From Pseudorhizobium banfieldiae (GTDB taxonomy: Bacteria > Pseudomonadota > Alphaproteobacteria > Rhizobiales > Rhizobiaceae): DNA of 64,000 nucleotides. The position numbers and the translations under genes were made by a program. Below are positions 32,126 to 42,360 of the stretch, one piece after another (the first letter of the stretch is position 1; each line of letters starts with the position of its first letter). The stretch spans positions 1,550,001 through 1,614,000 of the forward strand of contig NZ_FO082820.1 in NCBI RefSeq assembly GCF_000967425.1. Reading direction: 5' to 3'. The notes under the pieces are model-generated. The model worked only from the letters and a program-made list of their open reading frames with translations, searched no databases and was not told the origin of the DNA.

Positions 32126-33496
32126 ATGATCCCGGAGACCGACCGTCGCCGGGACGACATGCGCGCCGTGGTGCTCGTGCCGGTGCTGAAGAACGCCCGC
32201 GCCTCCCGTGCAGCACAGCCTGAGGCTGCACCCGCACCCCAGCGGTCGGAGGAGGCACGCCTTGAGGAGGCCATCGGCCTTGCCCGGGCGATCGACCTCG
32301 AAGTCGTGCAGGGCCTGATCGTGCAGGTCTCCCAGCCCCGCCCGGCCACTCTTATGGGAACGGGCAAGATCGGCGAGATCAAGGCGCTGCTCGACCAGCA
32401 CGACGCCGGCCTCGTCATCGTCGACCATCCGCTGACGCCGGTACAGCAGCGCAATCTCGAAAAGGAATGGAACGCCAAGGTCATCGACCGGACCGGTCTG
32501 ATCCTGGAAATCTTCGGCCGCCGCGCCTCCACCAAGGAGGGCACGCTGCAGGTCGATCTCGCCCATCTGAATTACCAGAAGGGTCGCCTTGTCCGCAGCT
32601 GGACCCACCTTGAGCGGCAGCGCGGTGGCGCAGGCTTCATGGGTGGTCCCGGTGAAACGCAGATCGAGGCCGACCGGCGGCTGCTCCAGGAGCGCATCGT
32701 CAAGCTCGAACGCGAACTGGAGCAGGTGGTGCGGACCCGCCAGCTTCACCGCGCAAAGCGCCGAAAGGTGCCGCATCCGATCGTTGCCCTCGTCGGCTAC
32801 ACGAACGCCGGCAAGTCGACCCTCTTCAACCGCATCACCGGTGCCGGTGTTCTCGCCGAGGACATGCTGTTCGCCACGCTCGATCCGACGCTGCGCCGCA
32901 TGAAGCTGCCGCACGGACGTACCGTCATCCTGTCCGATACCGTCGGCTTCATTTCGGATCTGCCGACCCACCTTGTTGCAGCCTTCCGCGCCACGCTCGA
33001 AGAGGTGCTCGAAGCCGACCTCATCCTGCATGTCCGCGACATGTCCGATCCTGACAACGCCGCGCAATCTGCAGACGTCATGCGCATCTTGTCCGATCTC
33101 GGGATCGACGAGAAGGAGCGGGAGGCGCGGATCATCGAGGTCTGGAACAAGATCGACCGCCTCGATCCCGAGGCCCATGATGCGATGGCGGAACGGGCAA
33201 GCGGCCGCGACAACATCATGGCCGTGTCGGCGATCACCGGCGAGGGCGTCGATGCGCTGCTGGCAGAGATCGCCCGCCGGCTGTCCGGCGTGCTGACCGA
33301 AACCACGGTCGCGATACCGGCAGACAAGCTGGCGCTCGTCTCCTGGGTCTACGAGAACGCGATCGTCGACGAGCGCCGAGACCAGGAGGACGGTTCGGTC
33401 GAACTTGACGTGCGGCTCTCCGAAAGCCAAGCGGCAGCGCTCGAGCGCCGGCTTGGCAACGGCCCGAGACCCGAGAAGGAAGACTGGGAGCGGTGA
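32126..33496 (+). CDS. hflX: Ribosome-associated GTPase HflX
   Basis: GTPase that splits or rescues stalled ribosomes under stress. The 456-residue product has the N-terminal HflX domain, the glycine-rich linker with GGRGAGF-like RGGAGFMGGPGETQIEADRR, and the G domain with G1 GYTNAGKST at residue 224, G3 DTVGFI and G4 NKID. The start at 32126 is accepted, with MRAVVLVPVLK at residue 12 as an alternative. The hfq-hflX pair is conserved across proteobacteria. Confidence 0.95.
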   Translation: MIPETDRRRDDMRAVVLVPVLKNARASRAAQPEAAPAPQRSEEARLEEAIGLARAIDLEVVQGLIVQVSQPRPATLMGTGKIGEIKALLDQHDAGLVIVDHPLTPVQQRNLEKEWNAKVIDRTGLILEIFGRRASTKEGTLQVDLAHLNYQKGRLVRSWTHLERQRGGAGFMGGPGETQIEADRRLLQERIVKLERELEQVVRTRQLHRAKRRKVPHPIVALVGYTNAGKSTLFNRITGAGVLAEDMLFATLDPTLRRMKLPHGRTVILSDTVGFISDLPTHLVAAFRATLEEVLEADLILHVRDMSDPDNAAQSADVMRILSDLGIDEKEREARIIEVWNKIDRLDPEAHDAMAERASGRDNIMAVSAITGEGVDALLAEIARRLSGVLTETTVAIPADKLALVSWVYENAIVDERRDQEDGSVELDVRLSESQAAALERRLGNGPRPEKEDWER

Positions 33497-33568
33497 TCCG
33501 CGGCGGTGTCGCCCATGCCTTCGGTTGAAGCGTTCTGAAAAACATTATTCATGGGTGGGAGGAGCACC

Positions 33569-34156
33569 ATGGGCGATGACGAGCGGAAGATCGATGCCTT
33601 CTTCTCCGATCAGGAGCGTTGGCACGAGGAACTCCTCGCCCTGAGAAAGATCCTCCTGGACTGCGGGCTAGTCGAAACGTTCAAATGGAGCTCCCCCTGC
33701 TACACCGTCGACGACGGCAATGTCGCGCTGCTGTGGGGTTTCAAGGATGCGGCCACGCTCGGCTTCTTCAAGGGCGTCCTCCTGAAGGACCCTGAGAAAA
33801 TCCTCATCGCACCCGGAGAAAATTCCCGGTCCTCGCGCATCCTCCGCTTCACCGACACCGCGCAGATTGCCGGCCAGGAGAAGACGATCAGGGCGTTTGT
33901 TTCCGAGGCGATGGAACTGGAGCGCGCGGCTGCCAAGGTCGACATGCCGAAGGATGATCTCGATTATCCAGAGGAACTCGTCTCCGCCCTTGAGGAGGAT
34001 CCTGAACTGCAAGCTGCCTTTGAAGGCCTGACGCCCGGCCGCCGGCGCGGCTATGTCCTCCATTTCTCGCAGGCCAAGCAGTCGCAGACGCGTCGCGCAC
34101 GCATCGACAAGCATCGCAGCCGAATCCTGGCGGGCAAAGGGATGCACGACCGGTAG
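33569..34156 (+). CDS. DUF1801/YdeI-family protein
   Basis: A 195-residue cytosolic protein. The N-terminal two thirds match the DUF1801 (YdhG-like) fold (ETFKWSSPCYTVDDGNVALLWGFKDAATLGFFKG); the C terminus matches the YdeI/OmpD-associated region (LTPGRRRGYVLHFSQAKQSQTRRARIDKHRSRILAGKG). Function is unknown; relatives have been linked loosely to stress and iron-protein-like folds. The start at 33569 is preferred over the ATG at 33551 because GGGAGGAG lies just upstream of it. It is followed by convergent mazG 24 bp away. Confidence 0.8.
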   Translation: MGDDERKIDAFFSDQERWHEELLALRKILLDCGLVETFKWSSPCYTVDDGNVALLWGFKDAATLGFFKGVLLKDPEKILIAPGENSRSSRILRFTDTAQIAGQEKTIRAFVSEAMELERAAAKVDMPKDDLDYPEELVSALEEDPELQAAFEGLTPGRRRGYVLHFSQAKQSQTRRARIDKHRSRILAGKGMHDR

Positions 34157-34180
34157 AGCTGGTTCGCAGTCGTCTTCCGG

Positions 34181-35005
34181 CTACCGCTCTCCCGACTTCG
34201 CCGCCTGCCAGAGCTCCTCCATCCGCTCCAGCGGCGCCGCTTCTAGCGTCTCGCCTGATTTCTGAAGTTCTGTCTCGATGTGCCTGAACCGACTCCGGAA
34301 CTTCGTGTTCGTGCCGCGTAGCGCATCCTCCGGGTCGGCGTCGACGTGGCGGCCGATGTTGACCAGGGCGAAGATGAGGTCGCCGAGTTCGTCCTTCACC
34401 TTGTCCTTCTGTCCGCCGCGGAGCGCCTCGCGCAATTCGCCGATCTCCTCCTCGATCTTGTCGAGGATCGGCTCGGCCTCCGACCAGTCGAAGCCGACCT
34501 TCGCCGCCCGCTGCTGCAGCTTCAGTGCTTCCGTCAGCGCCGGCTGGCTTCGCTGCACGCTGCCGAGATAACCGGCCTTGAAGTCTTCCTCGATCCCGCG
34601 CCGTGCCCGCCGCTCGGCGCGCTCGCGCTTTTCCTCCGCCTTTATCTCGTCCCACTGGACTTTGACGGCGTCTGGCGTATCGACGTCCGAGATCGCGAAG
34701 ACATGCGGGTGGCGGCGGATCATCTTGCGGGTCACAGCATGGACGACGTCGCCGAAGGAGAACTCACCGGCCTCCTCGGCCATCTGTGCGTGGTAGACGA
34801 CCTGCAGCAGGAGGTCGCCCAACTCCTCGCACAGGTCGTCGAGGTCCTTACGCTCGATGGCGTCGGCCACCTCGTATGCCTCCTCGATCGTATAGGGCTT
34901 GATCGTCTCGAAGGTCTGCACGATGTCCCAGGGGCAGCCGCTTTGCGGATCGCGCAGCGCCTTCATGATTTCGATCAGGCGAGAGATGTCGCGTGAAGCT
35001 TCCAT
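34181..35005 (-). CDS. mazG: Nucleoside triphosphate pyrophosphohydrolase MazG
   Basis: Housecleaning NTP pyrophosphatase that removes aberrant nucleotides. The 274-residue product has two MazG domains: the N-terminal one with CPWDIVQTFETIKPYTIEEAYEV and EELGDLLLQVVYHAQMAEE, and the C-terminal one with KIEEEIGELREAL and DELGDLIFALVNIGRH, each providing the ExxE and ExxD metal ligands. ATG 35005 starts the canonical MEASRDISRLIEIMKALRDP and has AGGAAG upstream. It is 22 bp downstream of the deaminase gene on the same strand. Confidence 0.95.
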   Translation of the reverse strand: MEASRDISRLIEIMKALRDPQSGCPWDIVQTFETIKPYTIEEAYEVADAIERKDLDDLCEELGDLLLQVVYHAQMAEEAGEFSFGDVVHAVTRKMIRRHPHVFAISDVDTPDAVKVQWDEIKAEEKRERAERRARRGIEEDFKAGYLGSVQRSQPALTEALKLQQRAAKVGFDWSEAEPILDKIEEEIGELREALRGGQKDKVKDELGDLIFALVNIGRHVDADPEDALRGTNTKFRSRFRHIETELQKSGETLEAAPLERMEELWQAAKSGER

Positions 35006-35027
35006 GGGGTTTCTTCCTGAGCGGGAC

Positions 35028-35606
35028 TTAGCGGAGTGGGATCGCGTTGCCGGACTTGCCGGCCTGATAGGTGCCGGAGAGCCGGTCATAGGCGGCGCGG
35101 ATCTTTCGCGACTGATCAAGCAGGGCCGTGCGCCTCGGCTCATCCTCCACCGCAACGAGGTCCGCTATCGCATGGGAATGCCAGAAGGCGTTCTGCCGCC
35201 GGTAGCCGCCTGGTGGAAGGCCGAAGACTTCGTTCAGGATCTTCAGGTCATGCGGAATGGCAAAGGCGTCGCGCGAATCCTCGTGGCTGAAGAAATAGTA
35301 GAAATTGTCGAAGCCCGCCCAGGTGATCGCCGACATGCACATGGTGCAGGGTTCATGGGTGGAGAGGAAGATCAGGTCCTTGGCGTGAGGCTTTTCGCCC
35401 AGTTCGTAGAAGCGCTTCAGCGCATGCACTTCGCCGTGCCAGAGCGGGTTCTCCATCTCGTTGTTGGTCTCGGCGAGCACCAGCGACAGGTCCGACTTGC
35501 GAAGGATCGCCGCGCCGAACACCTTGTTGCCGGCCGCCACGCCGGCCTCCGTCAGCGGCAGGATGTCATTCTCAATGACGTTGAGGAGGCGGGCAACAAG
35601 GGACAT
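35028..35606 (-). CDS. Cytidine/deoxycytidylate-deaminase-fold nucleoside deaminase
   Basis: Zinc-dependent deaminase of 192 residues with both metal-binding motifs: H57-G-E59 in PLWHGEVHAL and P86-C87-x2-C90 in HEPCTMCMSA. It probably deaminates a free base, nucleoside or nucleotide; the long C-terminal half after FYYFFSHEDSRDAF differs from TadA, so tRNA editing is unlikely. Pairing with mazG, a nucleotide-sanitising enzyme, on the same strand with a 22-bp gap suggests a shared role in nucleotide turnover, which is inference. Confidence 0.78.
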   Translation of the reverse strand: MSLVARLLNVIENDILPLTEAGVAAGNKVFGAAILRKSDLSLVLAETNNEMENPLWHGEVHALKRFYELGEKPHAKDLIFLSTHEPCTMCMSAITWAGFDNFYYFFSHEDSRDAFAIPHDLKILNEVFGLPPGGYRRQNAFWHSHAIADLVAVEDEPRRTALLDQSRKIRAAYDRLSGTYQAGKSGNAIPLR

Positions 35607-35800
35607 GGCTTCTTCCTTAGGGACGGGCCGCCGGACGGATGCGGAATCACCGCCGGCGCCTGCGGGTATCGGTGGCTTTTACTCAAGATGGCAGGCGAGC
35701 GAGAACAGAAATGTTCGCACGCCACGCAACTCGCATATCGGTTTCTTCTGTCCCAGGGTGCGATGGGTGATATTGTGAAGCCAAGCTCGAAAAGGTCGTC

Positions 35801-37237
35801 ATGTCCATCACACGTCTGACAACAATCCCGACATTCTTCCGCGTCAGCGGTAGGACCGTTGCTGTCTTCGGCAACGGCGACGAGGCGTTCGCCAAGGTCC
35901 GGCTGCTGCGCAATACGGATGCAAACATCGTCGCCTATGCCGAGGATCCGGAACCCGATTACCGGGACTATCTCGCAGCAAACAAGCTTGACGTCATTGC
36001 CACTTCCTTCGCGGCTGACCAGGTGGACGGTGCCGCTCTCGTCTTCGCCGCCACCGGCGACGAACAGCAGGATCAGGCCATTGTCACGGCTGCCCGCGCT
36101 GCGAGGATTCCCTCCAATGCCGTCGACCAGCCGGAGTTCTGCGACTTCCTGACGCCCGCCCTCGTCAACCGTGCGCCGGTTGCCGTCGCGATCGGGACAG
36201 AAGGAGCAGGTCCGGTGCTGGCGCAGATGATCCGCGCCCGCGTCGACCAGATGCTTTCGCCGTCGCTCGGCCGGCTCGCTTCCCTTGCCGTTGACTACCG
36301 GGATTCCGTCGAACGGTTGATCCCCAAGGGGGTATCGCGTCGCATCTTCTGGCGCCGCTTCTTCACCGGCGCTATCGCTGACAGTGTTGATGCAGGTGAC
36401 GTCTCCGGCGCCCGCCGCTCTGCCAATGCCCTGCTTTCCGCCTCGGGCCGGGCCGAAGGCCATGTCTGGCTCGTGGGTGCCGGCCCCGGTGCCGAAGATC
36501 TGCTCACGCTGCGCGCCCAGCGCGTGCTGATGGAGGCCGATGTGATCGTCTATGACGCTCTCGTCCCACAAGCAATCGTCGACATGGGCCGCCGTGATGC
36601 GGAGCGCCTGTCCGTTGGGAAGCGCAAGAACTGTCATTCCAAGTCCCAAGGCGAGATCAATCGTCTGCTGGTGCGGCTGGGGCAGGATGGCAAGCGCGTG
36701 GTGCGCCTCAAGTCGGGTGATCCGCTGGTCTACGGCCGGGCAGGGGAGGAGATGGCTGCTCTCCGCGAGGCCGGCATCTCCTACGAGATCGTGCCGGGAA
36801 TCACCTCCGCCTTTGCCGCTGCCGCCGACTTCGATCTGCCGCTGACGCTGCGTGGTGTCGCCTCGTCGCTCATCTTTACGACCGGCCACGACCTCACCGG
36901 CGACGTACTGCCAGACTGGGCAAGGCTCGCTGTGTCCGGCGCCACCATCGCCGTCTACATGGGCCGCACGGTTGCCGCCTCCGTCGCCGGCCGGCTGATG
37001 GAAGCCGGCCTGTCGCCGGACACGACCGTGGCCGTGGTGGAGAATGCCAGCCGCGCCGATCGCCGTCTTTTCCACGGGGTCCTGAAGGAACTTCCGGATC
37101 TCGAGGCGAGGGACGATCTCGCCGGTCCGGTCATGGTCATTATCGGCGAAGCTGTCGCCGGTGCGAATTTTCAAAGATCCGAGCCCCTGTCCGCATGGAC
37201 TGCGACGGCTCGCGCCAGGATGGGAAGTGAAGCATGA
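35801..37237 (+). CDS. cysG: Siroheme synthase CysG (multifunctional)
   Basis: Makes siroheme from uroporphyrinogen III, the cofactor of the sulfite reductase two genes downstream. The 478-residue product has the NAD-dependent dehydrogenase/ferrochelatase part (about 1-215: TVAVFGNGDEAFAKVRLL, NAVDQPEFCDFLTPA) and the SAM uroporphyrinogen methyltransferase part (about 220-460: VWLVGAGPGAEDLLTLRA, VGKRKNCHSKSQ, RLKSGDPLVYGRAGEE). The dinucleotide loop is GNGDEA, a slightly altered GxGxxA. The stop overlaps the DUF2849 gene by four bases. The 194-bp leader contains a GAACA-N4-TGTTC inverted repeat at 35703-35716. Confidence 0.95.
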   Translation: MSITRLTTIPTFFRVSGRTVAVFGNGDEAFAKVRLLRNTDANIVAYAEDPEPDYRDYLAANKLDVIATSFAADQVDGAALVFAATGDEQQDQAIVTAARAARIPSNAVDQPEFCDFLTPALVNRAPVAVAIGTEGAGPVLAQMIRARVDQMLSPSLGRLASLAVDYRDSVERLIPKGVSRRIFWRRFFTGAIADSVDAGDVSGARRSANALLSASGRAEGHVWLVGAGPGAEDLLTLRAQRVLMEADVIVYDALVPQAIVDMGRRDAERLSVGKRKNCHSKSQGEINRLLVRLGQDGKRVVRLKSGDPLVYGRAGEEMAALREAGISYEIVPGITSAFAAAADFDLPLTLRGVASSLIFTTGHDLTGDVLPDWARLAVSGATIAVYMGRTVAASVAGRLMEAGLSPDTTVAVVENASRADRRLFHGVLKELPDLEARDDLAGPVMVIIGEAVAGANFQRSEPLSAWTATARARMGSEA

Positions 37238-37548
37238 CGGACAAGGTCCTCACCGCAAACAGGCTGACGGACGGCATCGCCGTATGGCTGGATGCGAATG
37301 GCCATTGGGTGGAAAACCTGCAGGACGCCCTGGTCGCCCGCCATGCCGAGGCCGTCGCCTCGCTGGAAGCGATCGGCAAGCGGGACTTCGCCGCCAACCG
37401 CGTCGTCGACGTCAATGTCATTGACGTGCAGGAAGTCGATGGCAAGCTCTGGCCGATCCGGCTTCGCGAGCGCATCCGGGCTGCCGGCCCCACCATGGAA
37501 TACGCCGCGGGCTACCGCCCGGCCGATGCGGCCTTCATCGCAGTCTGA
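37234..37548 (+). CDS. DUF2849 protein of the sulfite reductase operon
   Basis: A 104-residue protein of the DUF2849 family, found almost only between cysG and cysI in alphaproteobacteria. Typical blocks are VLTANRLTDGIAVWLDANGHWVENLQDA and LRERIRAAGPTMEYAAGYRP. No catalytic motif is evident; the strict gene order suggests a role in siroheme delivery or sulfite reductase assembly, which is inference. ATG 37234 overlaps the cysG stop, and cysI starts 7 bp after its stop. Confidence 0.85.
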   Translation: MTDKVLTANRLTDGIAVWLDANGHWVENLQDALVARHAEAVASLEAIGKRDFAANRVVDVNVIDVQEVDGKLWPIRLRERIRAAGPTMEYAAGYRPADAAFIAV

Positions 37549-37555
37549 GGATATC

Positions 37556-39226
<1,671 letters not shown>

Positions 39227-39237
39227 AGGGGCGGATG

Positions 39238-39744
39238 ATGACCAGGATCTGGAAGGAAACCGGTTTCGTCGAGAACGACCCCTGGATGGTCGAGACCGAG
39301 GAACACCCCGCGACGGACGAGCAGACGCCGCTCTTGTCCCTCGACCAGCTGATCGAGAAGGCGGAGGCCAGCAACGACGTCGGCCTCGGCGTGCTGATCA
39401 GGCCCGCCGACGATGTGCATCGGCTCCAGCCCTATCTCGACCGGCTGGCGATCGTTGCGGTGGAGTTCCCCGCCTTCAACGACGGCCGGGCATTTTCGCA
39501 TGCCTCGCTGCTGCGGGAACGGCTGGGTTATCAAAATGAGCTGCGGGCGGTGGGCGACGTGCTGATCGACCAGATCCCGCTGATGCTGCGGGTCGGGATC
39601 GACAGCTTTGCCGTCACCAATGAGACGGCGCTGCGACGGCTGGCGGAAGGCCGGCTGCCGGCCATTCCCGTCCACTACCAGCCCGCCGCGCGACCGGCAG
39701 CGGATGCCCCCGGCTACAGCTGGCGCCGCCGCTCCACCGGCTGA
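39238..39744 (+). CDS. DUF934 protein of the sulfite reductase operon
   Basis: A 168-residue protein of the DUF934 family, the usual last partner of cysG-DUF2849-cysI. It contains LGVLIRPADDVHRLQPYLDRLAIVAVEFPAFNDGRAFSHASLLRERLGYQNELRAVGDVLIDQ, the family core, with no obvious catalytic residues. A role as accessory or oxidoreductase-interacting subunit of sulfite reductase is proposed from context only. Tandem ATGs at 39235 and 39238; AAGGGG at 39226-39231 is better spaced from the second. Unlike many relatives, cysH/cysD do not follow. Confidence 0.85.
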   Translation: MTRIWKETGFVENDPWMVETEEHPATDEQTPLLSLDQLIEKAEASNDVGLGVLIRPADDVHRLQPYLDRLAIVAVEFPAFNDGRAFSHASLLRERLGYQNELRAVGDVLIDQIPLMLRVGIDSFAVTNETALRRLAEGRLPAIPVHYQPAARPAADAPGYSWRRRSTG

Positions 39745-39879
39745 CCGGTTGAAAGCGGATTTTCCGGCACATATTTTCCGGGCGCGCCGCGGCATAAGCA
39801 CGCGGGTGCCTTCAATTCGCGGGGCGGATGGTATATTTCGCTCCCCAGCCCACGAGAAGACAAGCGAAACGGACGCCGC

Positions 39880-40719
39880 ATGAACGCTCCAGCCAAGACG
39901 GAAGACTTCGTTGCCCCCGGGGCCGAGAACAAGCCGGCCGGCATTCCGGACAATGTCTATGCCGAGACGGTGCTGGCGGTGGAGCATTACACGGACCACC
40001 TGTTCCGCTTTCGCATGACGCGCCCGGCCGGCTTCCGCTTCCGCTCCGGCGAGTTTGCGATGATCGGCCTGATGGTCGGCGACAAGCCGATCTACCGCGC
40101 CTATTCGATCGCAAGCCCCGCCTGGGACGAGGAACTGGAATTCTTCTCCATCAAGGTGCCGGACGGGCCGCTCACCTCGCACCTGCAGAAGATCAAGCCC
40201 GGCGACACGGTGCTGATGCGCAAGAAGCCGACGGGCACGCTGGTGCTCGATGCGCTGACGCCGGGCAAGCGCCTCTACATGTTCTCCACCGGCACCGGGA
40301 TTGCGCCGTTCGCGAGCCTGATCCGCGATCCGGAGACCTATGAGAAGTTCGACGAGGTGATCCTCACCCATACCTGCCGCGAGGTGGCGGAGCTGAAATA
40401 CGGCTTCGACCTGATGGAGGAGATCAGGAACCACGAATTCCTCTCGGAAATCGTCGGGGACAAGCTGAAGCCTTATCCGACCGTCACCCGCGACCCCTCC
40501 TATCCGAACCAGGGCCGCATCACCGACCTGATCGAGAGCGGCAAGCTGTTCACCGATCTCGGCGTGCCGCCGCTCGACCCCGCCACCGACCGCGGCATGA
40601 TCTGCGGCTCGACCGAGATGCTGAAGGACACCAAGGCGCTGCTCGAGGCCGCCGGCCTCACCGAGGGCGCCAACAGCCAGCCGGCCGAATTCGTGATCGA
40701 ACGGGCGTTTGTGGGGTGA
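39880..40719 (+). CDS. fpr: Ferredoxin-NADP+ reductase
   Basis: FAD enzyme that moves electrons between NADPH and ferredoxin or flavodoxin. The 279-residue product has the FAD-binding RAYSIAS, the NADP-binding STGTGIAPFASLIRDP, and the C-terminal GSTEMLKDTKALLEAAG followed by a VIERAFVG end typical of bacterial subclass-I FPRs. It lies 135 bp after the sulfite reductase operon on the same strand, so it could supply electrons for CysI, although bacterial Fpr also serves oxidative stress defence. Two hairpins follow the stop. Confidence 0.95.
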   Translation: MNAPAKTEDFVAPGAENKPAGIPDNVYAETVLAVEHYTDHLFRFRMTRPAGFRFRSGEFAMIGLMVGDKPIYRAYSIASPAWDEELEFFSIKVPDGPLTSHLQKIKPGDTVLMRKKPTGTLVLDALTPGKRLYMFSTGTGIAPFASLIRDPETYEKFDEVILTHTCREVAELKYGFDLMEEIRNHEFLSEIVGDKLKPYPTVTRDPSYPNQGRITDLIESGKLFTDLGVPPLDPATDRGMICGSTEMLKDTKALLEAAGLTEGANSQPAEFVIERAFVG

Positions 40720-40726
40720 GACGCGT

Positions 40727-40769
40727 CCGGGCGCGAAGCGCCCGGCAAAACGCTCCAGTGGAGCGTTTT
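40727..40769 (+). terminator. Tandem hairpins after fpr, part of a dispersed palindromic repeat
   Basis: Two adjacent perfect inverted repeats: CCGGGCGC (40727-40734) with GCGCCCGG (40738-40745), and AAAACGCTCC (40747-40756) with GGAGCGTTTT (40760-40769). They lie 8 bp after the fpr stop and can act as a terminator. The second hairpin plus the downstream GCCGAACGCCCGAAGCGCAAGC region resembles, in reverse, a stretch inside uvrB (about 44690-44765). Confidence 0.7.
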
Positions 40770-40858
40770 GAGCGCCGAACGCCCGAAGCGCAAGCGCAGG
40801 GCCGGGGGACGGCGCGTCATCCTCGGCCTCCTGCAGCGCCTGCCAGAATCGCGCCGCC

Positions 40859-41293
40859 TCATCCTCTCCCCCGTTTCGACCCGTGCTTCCCCGACGCCTG
40901 CTCCCTGTCGAACCGCGCCAGCCGCTTCTCCCGCGCCCGCCGCTCGGCGTCCCATTTCTCCCTCCGCCACCTGCCGGGATCGGTTCGGGCAATGGCGATC
41001 CCCAGGTCGTTGTGCGTCCGGCGTTCTCCCTCGCGCGCCTCGAACCAATGCGGGTCCGTGCCGAGAAAATGCCAGGCGGCAGCGGCCTCATGGTAGACGA
41101 CGTCGAAGATCCGGCGCTGCTCGGCCGTCAGGTTCCTCATGCAACAGCGCTCGCCGGTGGAGCGGAAGCACCAGAGGCAGCGGTTCTTGCGGCGGCAGTC
41201 GCGGCGCCGGCAGACGAGGTGCGGAAGGGCCAGCGCCTCGGCGGTGCGGGCGGCGAGTAGCGGGTCGATGGCAGGTGGCTTGGTGTCGGACAT
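40859..41293 (-). CDS. Conserved-looking hypothetical protein, cysteine cluster
   Basis: A 144-residue protein I do not recognise. Its N-terminal third is rich in Cys and Arg, with C28, C33, C39, C42, C50 and C51 spread over a basic segment (CRRRDCRRKNRCLWC), which could bind a metal ion or nucleic acid. The middle is helical (AEQRRIFDVVYHEAAAAWHF) and the C terminus strongly charged (REKRLARFDREQASGKHG). The start at 41293 gives MSDTKPPAIDPLLAARTAEAL with GGGGTTACC upstream. Codon use resembles neighbouring core genes, so I regard it as real. Confidence 0.65.
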   Translation of the reverse strand: MSDTKPPAIDPLLAARTAEALALPHLVCRRRDCRRKNRCLWCFRSTGERCCMRNLTAEQRRIFDVVYHEAAAAWHFLGTDPHWFEAREGERRTHNDLGIAIARTDPGRWRREKWDAERRAREKRLARFDREQASGKHGSKRGRG

Positions 41294-41646
41294 GGTAACC
41301 CCTTGGCGATCCTCGGTTTTCGCTTCGCTCTCCCGAGGAGGACGAAGCAGGTGTTGGACGGGGCGCTGAAAGCTGCCTCGTAAGATAATGTTATGTGGCA
41401 CCTCTCAGCGCCCCGTTCGGCGGTTTCTGCCCGCGACTCCGGTCTCTCTGCAAAGGTCGAATGGGAGGTGTTTGACCGCCGGTTTCCCGGGTTCCGAGGC
41501 TCCTCGCCCCGGCATCTCGTCGGACTTGAAGGTCCGGCGACACCATCCTCATCGACCCCCCTGTGTGCCGCACAGGCACGCCCGGCGCGCTCTTTCGGGC
41601 ATCAGAAGCAGGTGGTCGGTCCGAAACCATCCCGCTTCCCCCGTGT

Positions 41647-41798
41647 CGCCGGAGGGAGACCATTTTCCGCGGACCCCGATGATGAAGGTTCACGTCGTCC
41701 CTTCACCACCAGCGCCGGCCCCGCCTCGCCAGGACGCCTCCTGGTGTATCCGCGGCGGGACAGGGGAAGTGTAGGCACGGGTTTGGGGGAGGGGGATG
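41647..41798. repeat. Intergenic direct repeat, copy A
   Basis: First of two copies of a roughly 150-bp unit, 374 bp apart. The shared core runs from CGCCGGAGGGAGA through CGCGGACCCCGATG, GAAGGTTCACG, CCCTTCACCACCAGCGCCGG and TATCCGCGGCGGGAC to GGCACGGGT. It includes a CCAGGA-CGCC-TCCTGG hairpin (around 41730-41745). Confidence 0.85.
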
Positions 41799-41871
41799 AG
41801 CGAGGGGTTAAGTGCTTGATATTTGGTGGGTGGGGTGCGGTTTTGGTGTGAGGAAGGTGCCGAGTTCGCCT

Positions 41872-42012
41872 CTGTCATCCCGGGCTTGAGCCGGGACGCA
41901 GCCGCCGTGCGTCTGCACGGCGAGAGAACTATTCGTGGGCATTGGATGTCTATGTGTCCTGCGCCGCAGACGCGGTGCTGCTGGATGCCTGTGACAAGCA
42001 CAGGAATGACGA
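41872..42012. repeat. Rhizobial-type interspersed palindromic repeat
   Basis: Starts with TGTCATCCCGGGCTTGAGCCGGGACGC-type sequence, whose GC-rich arms TCCCGG...CCGGGA fold back, and ends with CCTGTG (41988-41993) paired with CACAGG (41999-42004) followed by AATGACG. The outer TGTCAT/ATGAC ends are complementary. This kind of element is common in rhizobial intergenic DNA. Confidence 0.7.
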
Positions 42013-42020
42013 AAAAGCGA

Positions 42021-42170
42021 CGCCGGAGGGAGATCATTCTCCGCGGACCCCGATGGTGAAGGTTCACGTGGTCCCTTCACCACCAGCGCCGGCCACGCCT
42101 CGGCAGGACACTCCTGATGTATCCGCGGCGGGACGGGGGATCATGGGCACGGGTATGGAGGAGGGGAATG
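42021..42170. repeat. Intergenic direct repeat, copy B
   Basis: Second copy of the unit at 41647-41798, with scattered substitutions and a 2-bp length difference. It contains a perfect stem GGTGAAGG (42055-42062) / CCTTCACC (42074-42081) and a CAGGA-CAC-TCCTG hairpin. Confidence 0.85.
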
Positions 42171-42360
42171 AAATTCTTTTTCGGGGTGGGGGACGGACTG
42201 GGCAAAACCTCCACGTAGGGATGCAGGGCCAGCCGGATCCGCGGGTGGGGTACGAGGAGGCAGTTAAGGAGCTTCTGTCTGGGGGCGGGACAACAAAGGA
42301 AAATAGATAAGGGAAACCTGCGAAGCAGCGCTCTTCGTGTTCGATGGCAGATATATTTGG

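Noticed and set aside
41647..42170. CRISPR-like array
   Set aside because: Only two copies of a long unit, with irregular intervening sequence that is itself a palindromic repeat; no short regular repeats or spacers and no cas genes.
41388..42310. Short open frames (60-150 codons) in the repeat-rich gap
   Set aside because: They run through repeat copies A and B and palindromes on both strands, lack ribosome sites and have no consistent coding frame between the copies.
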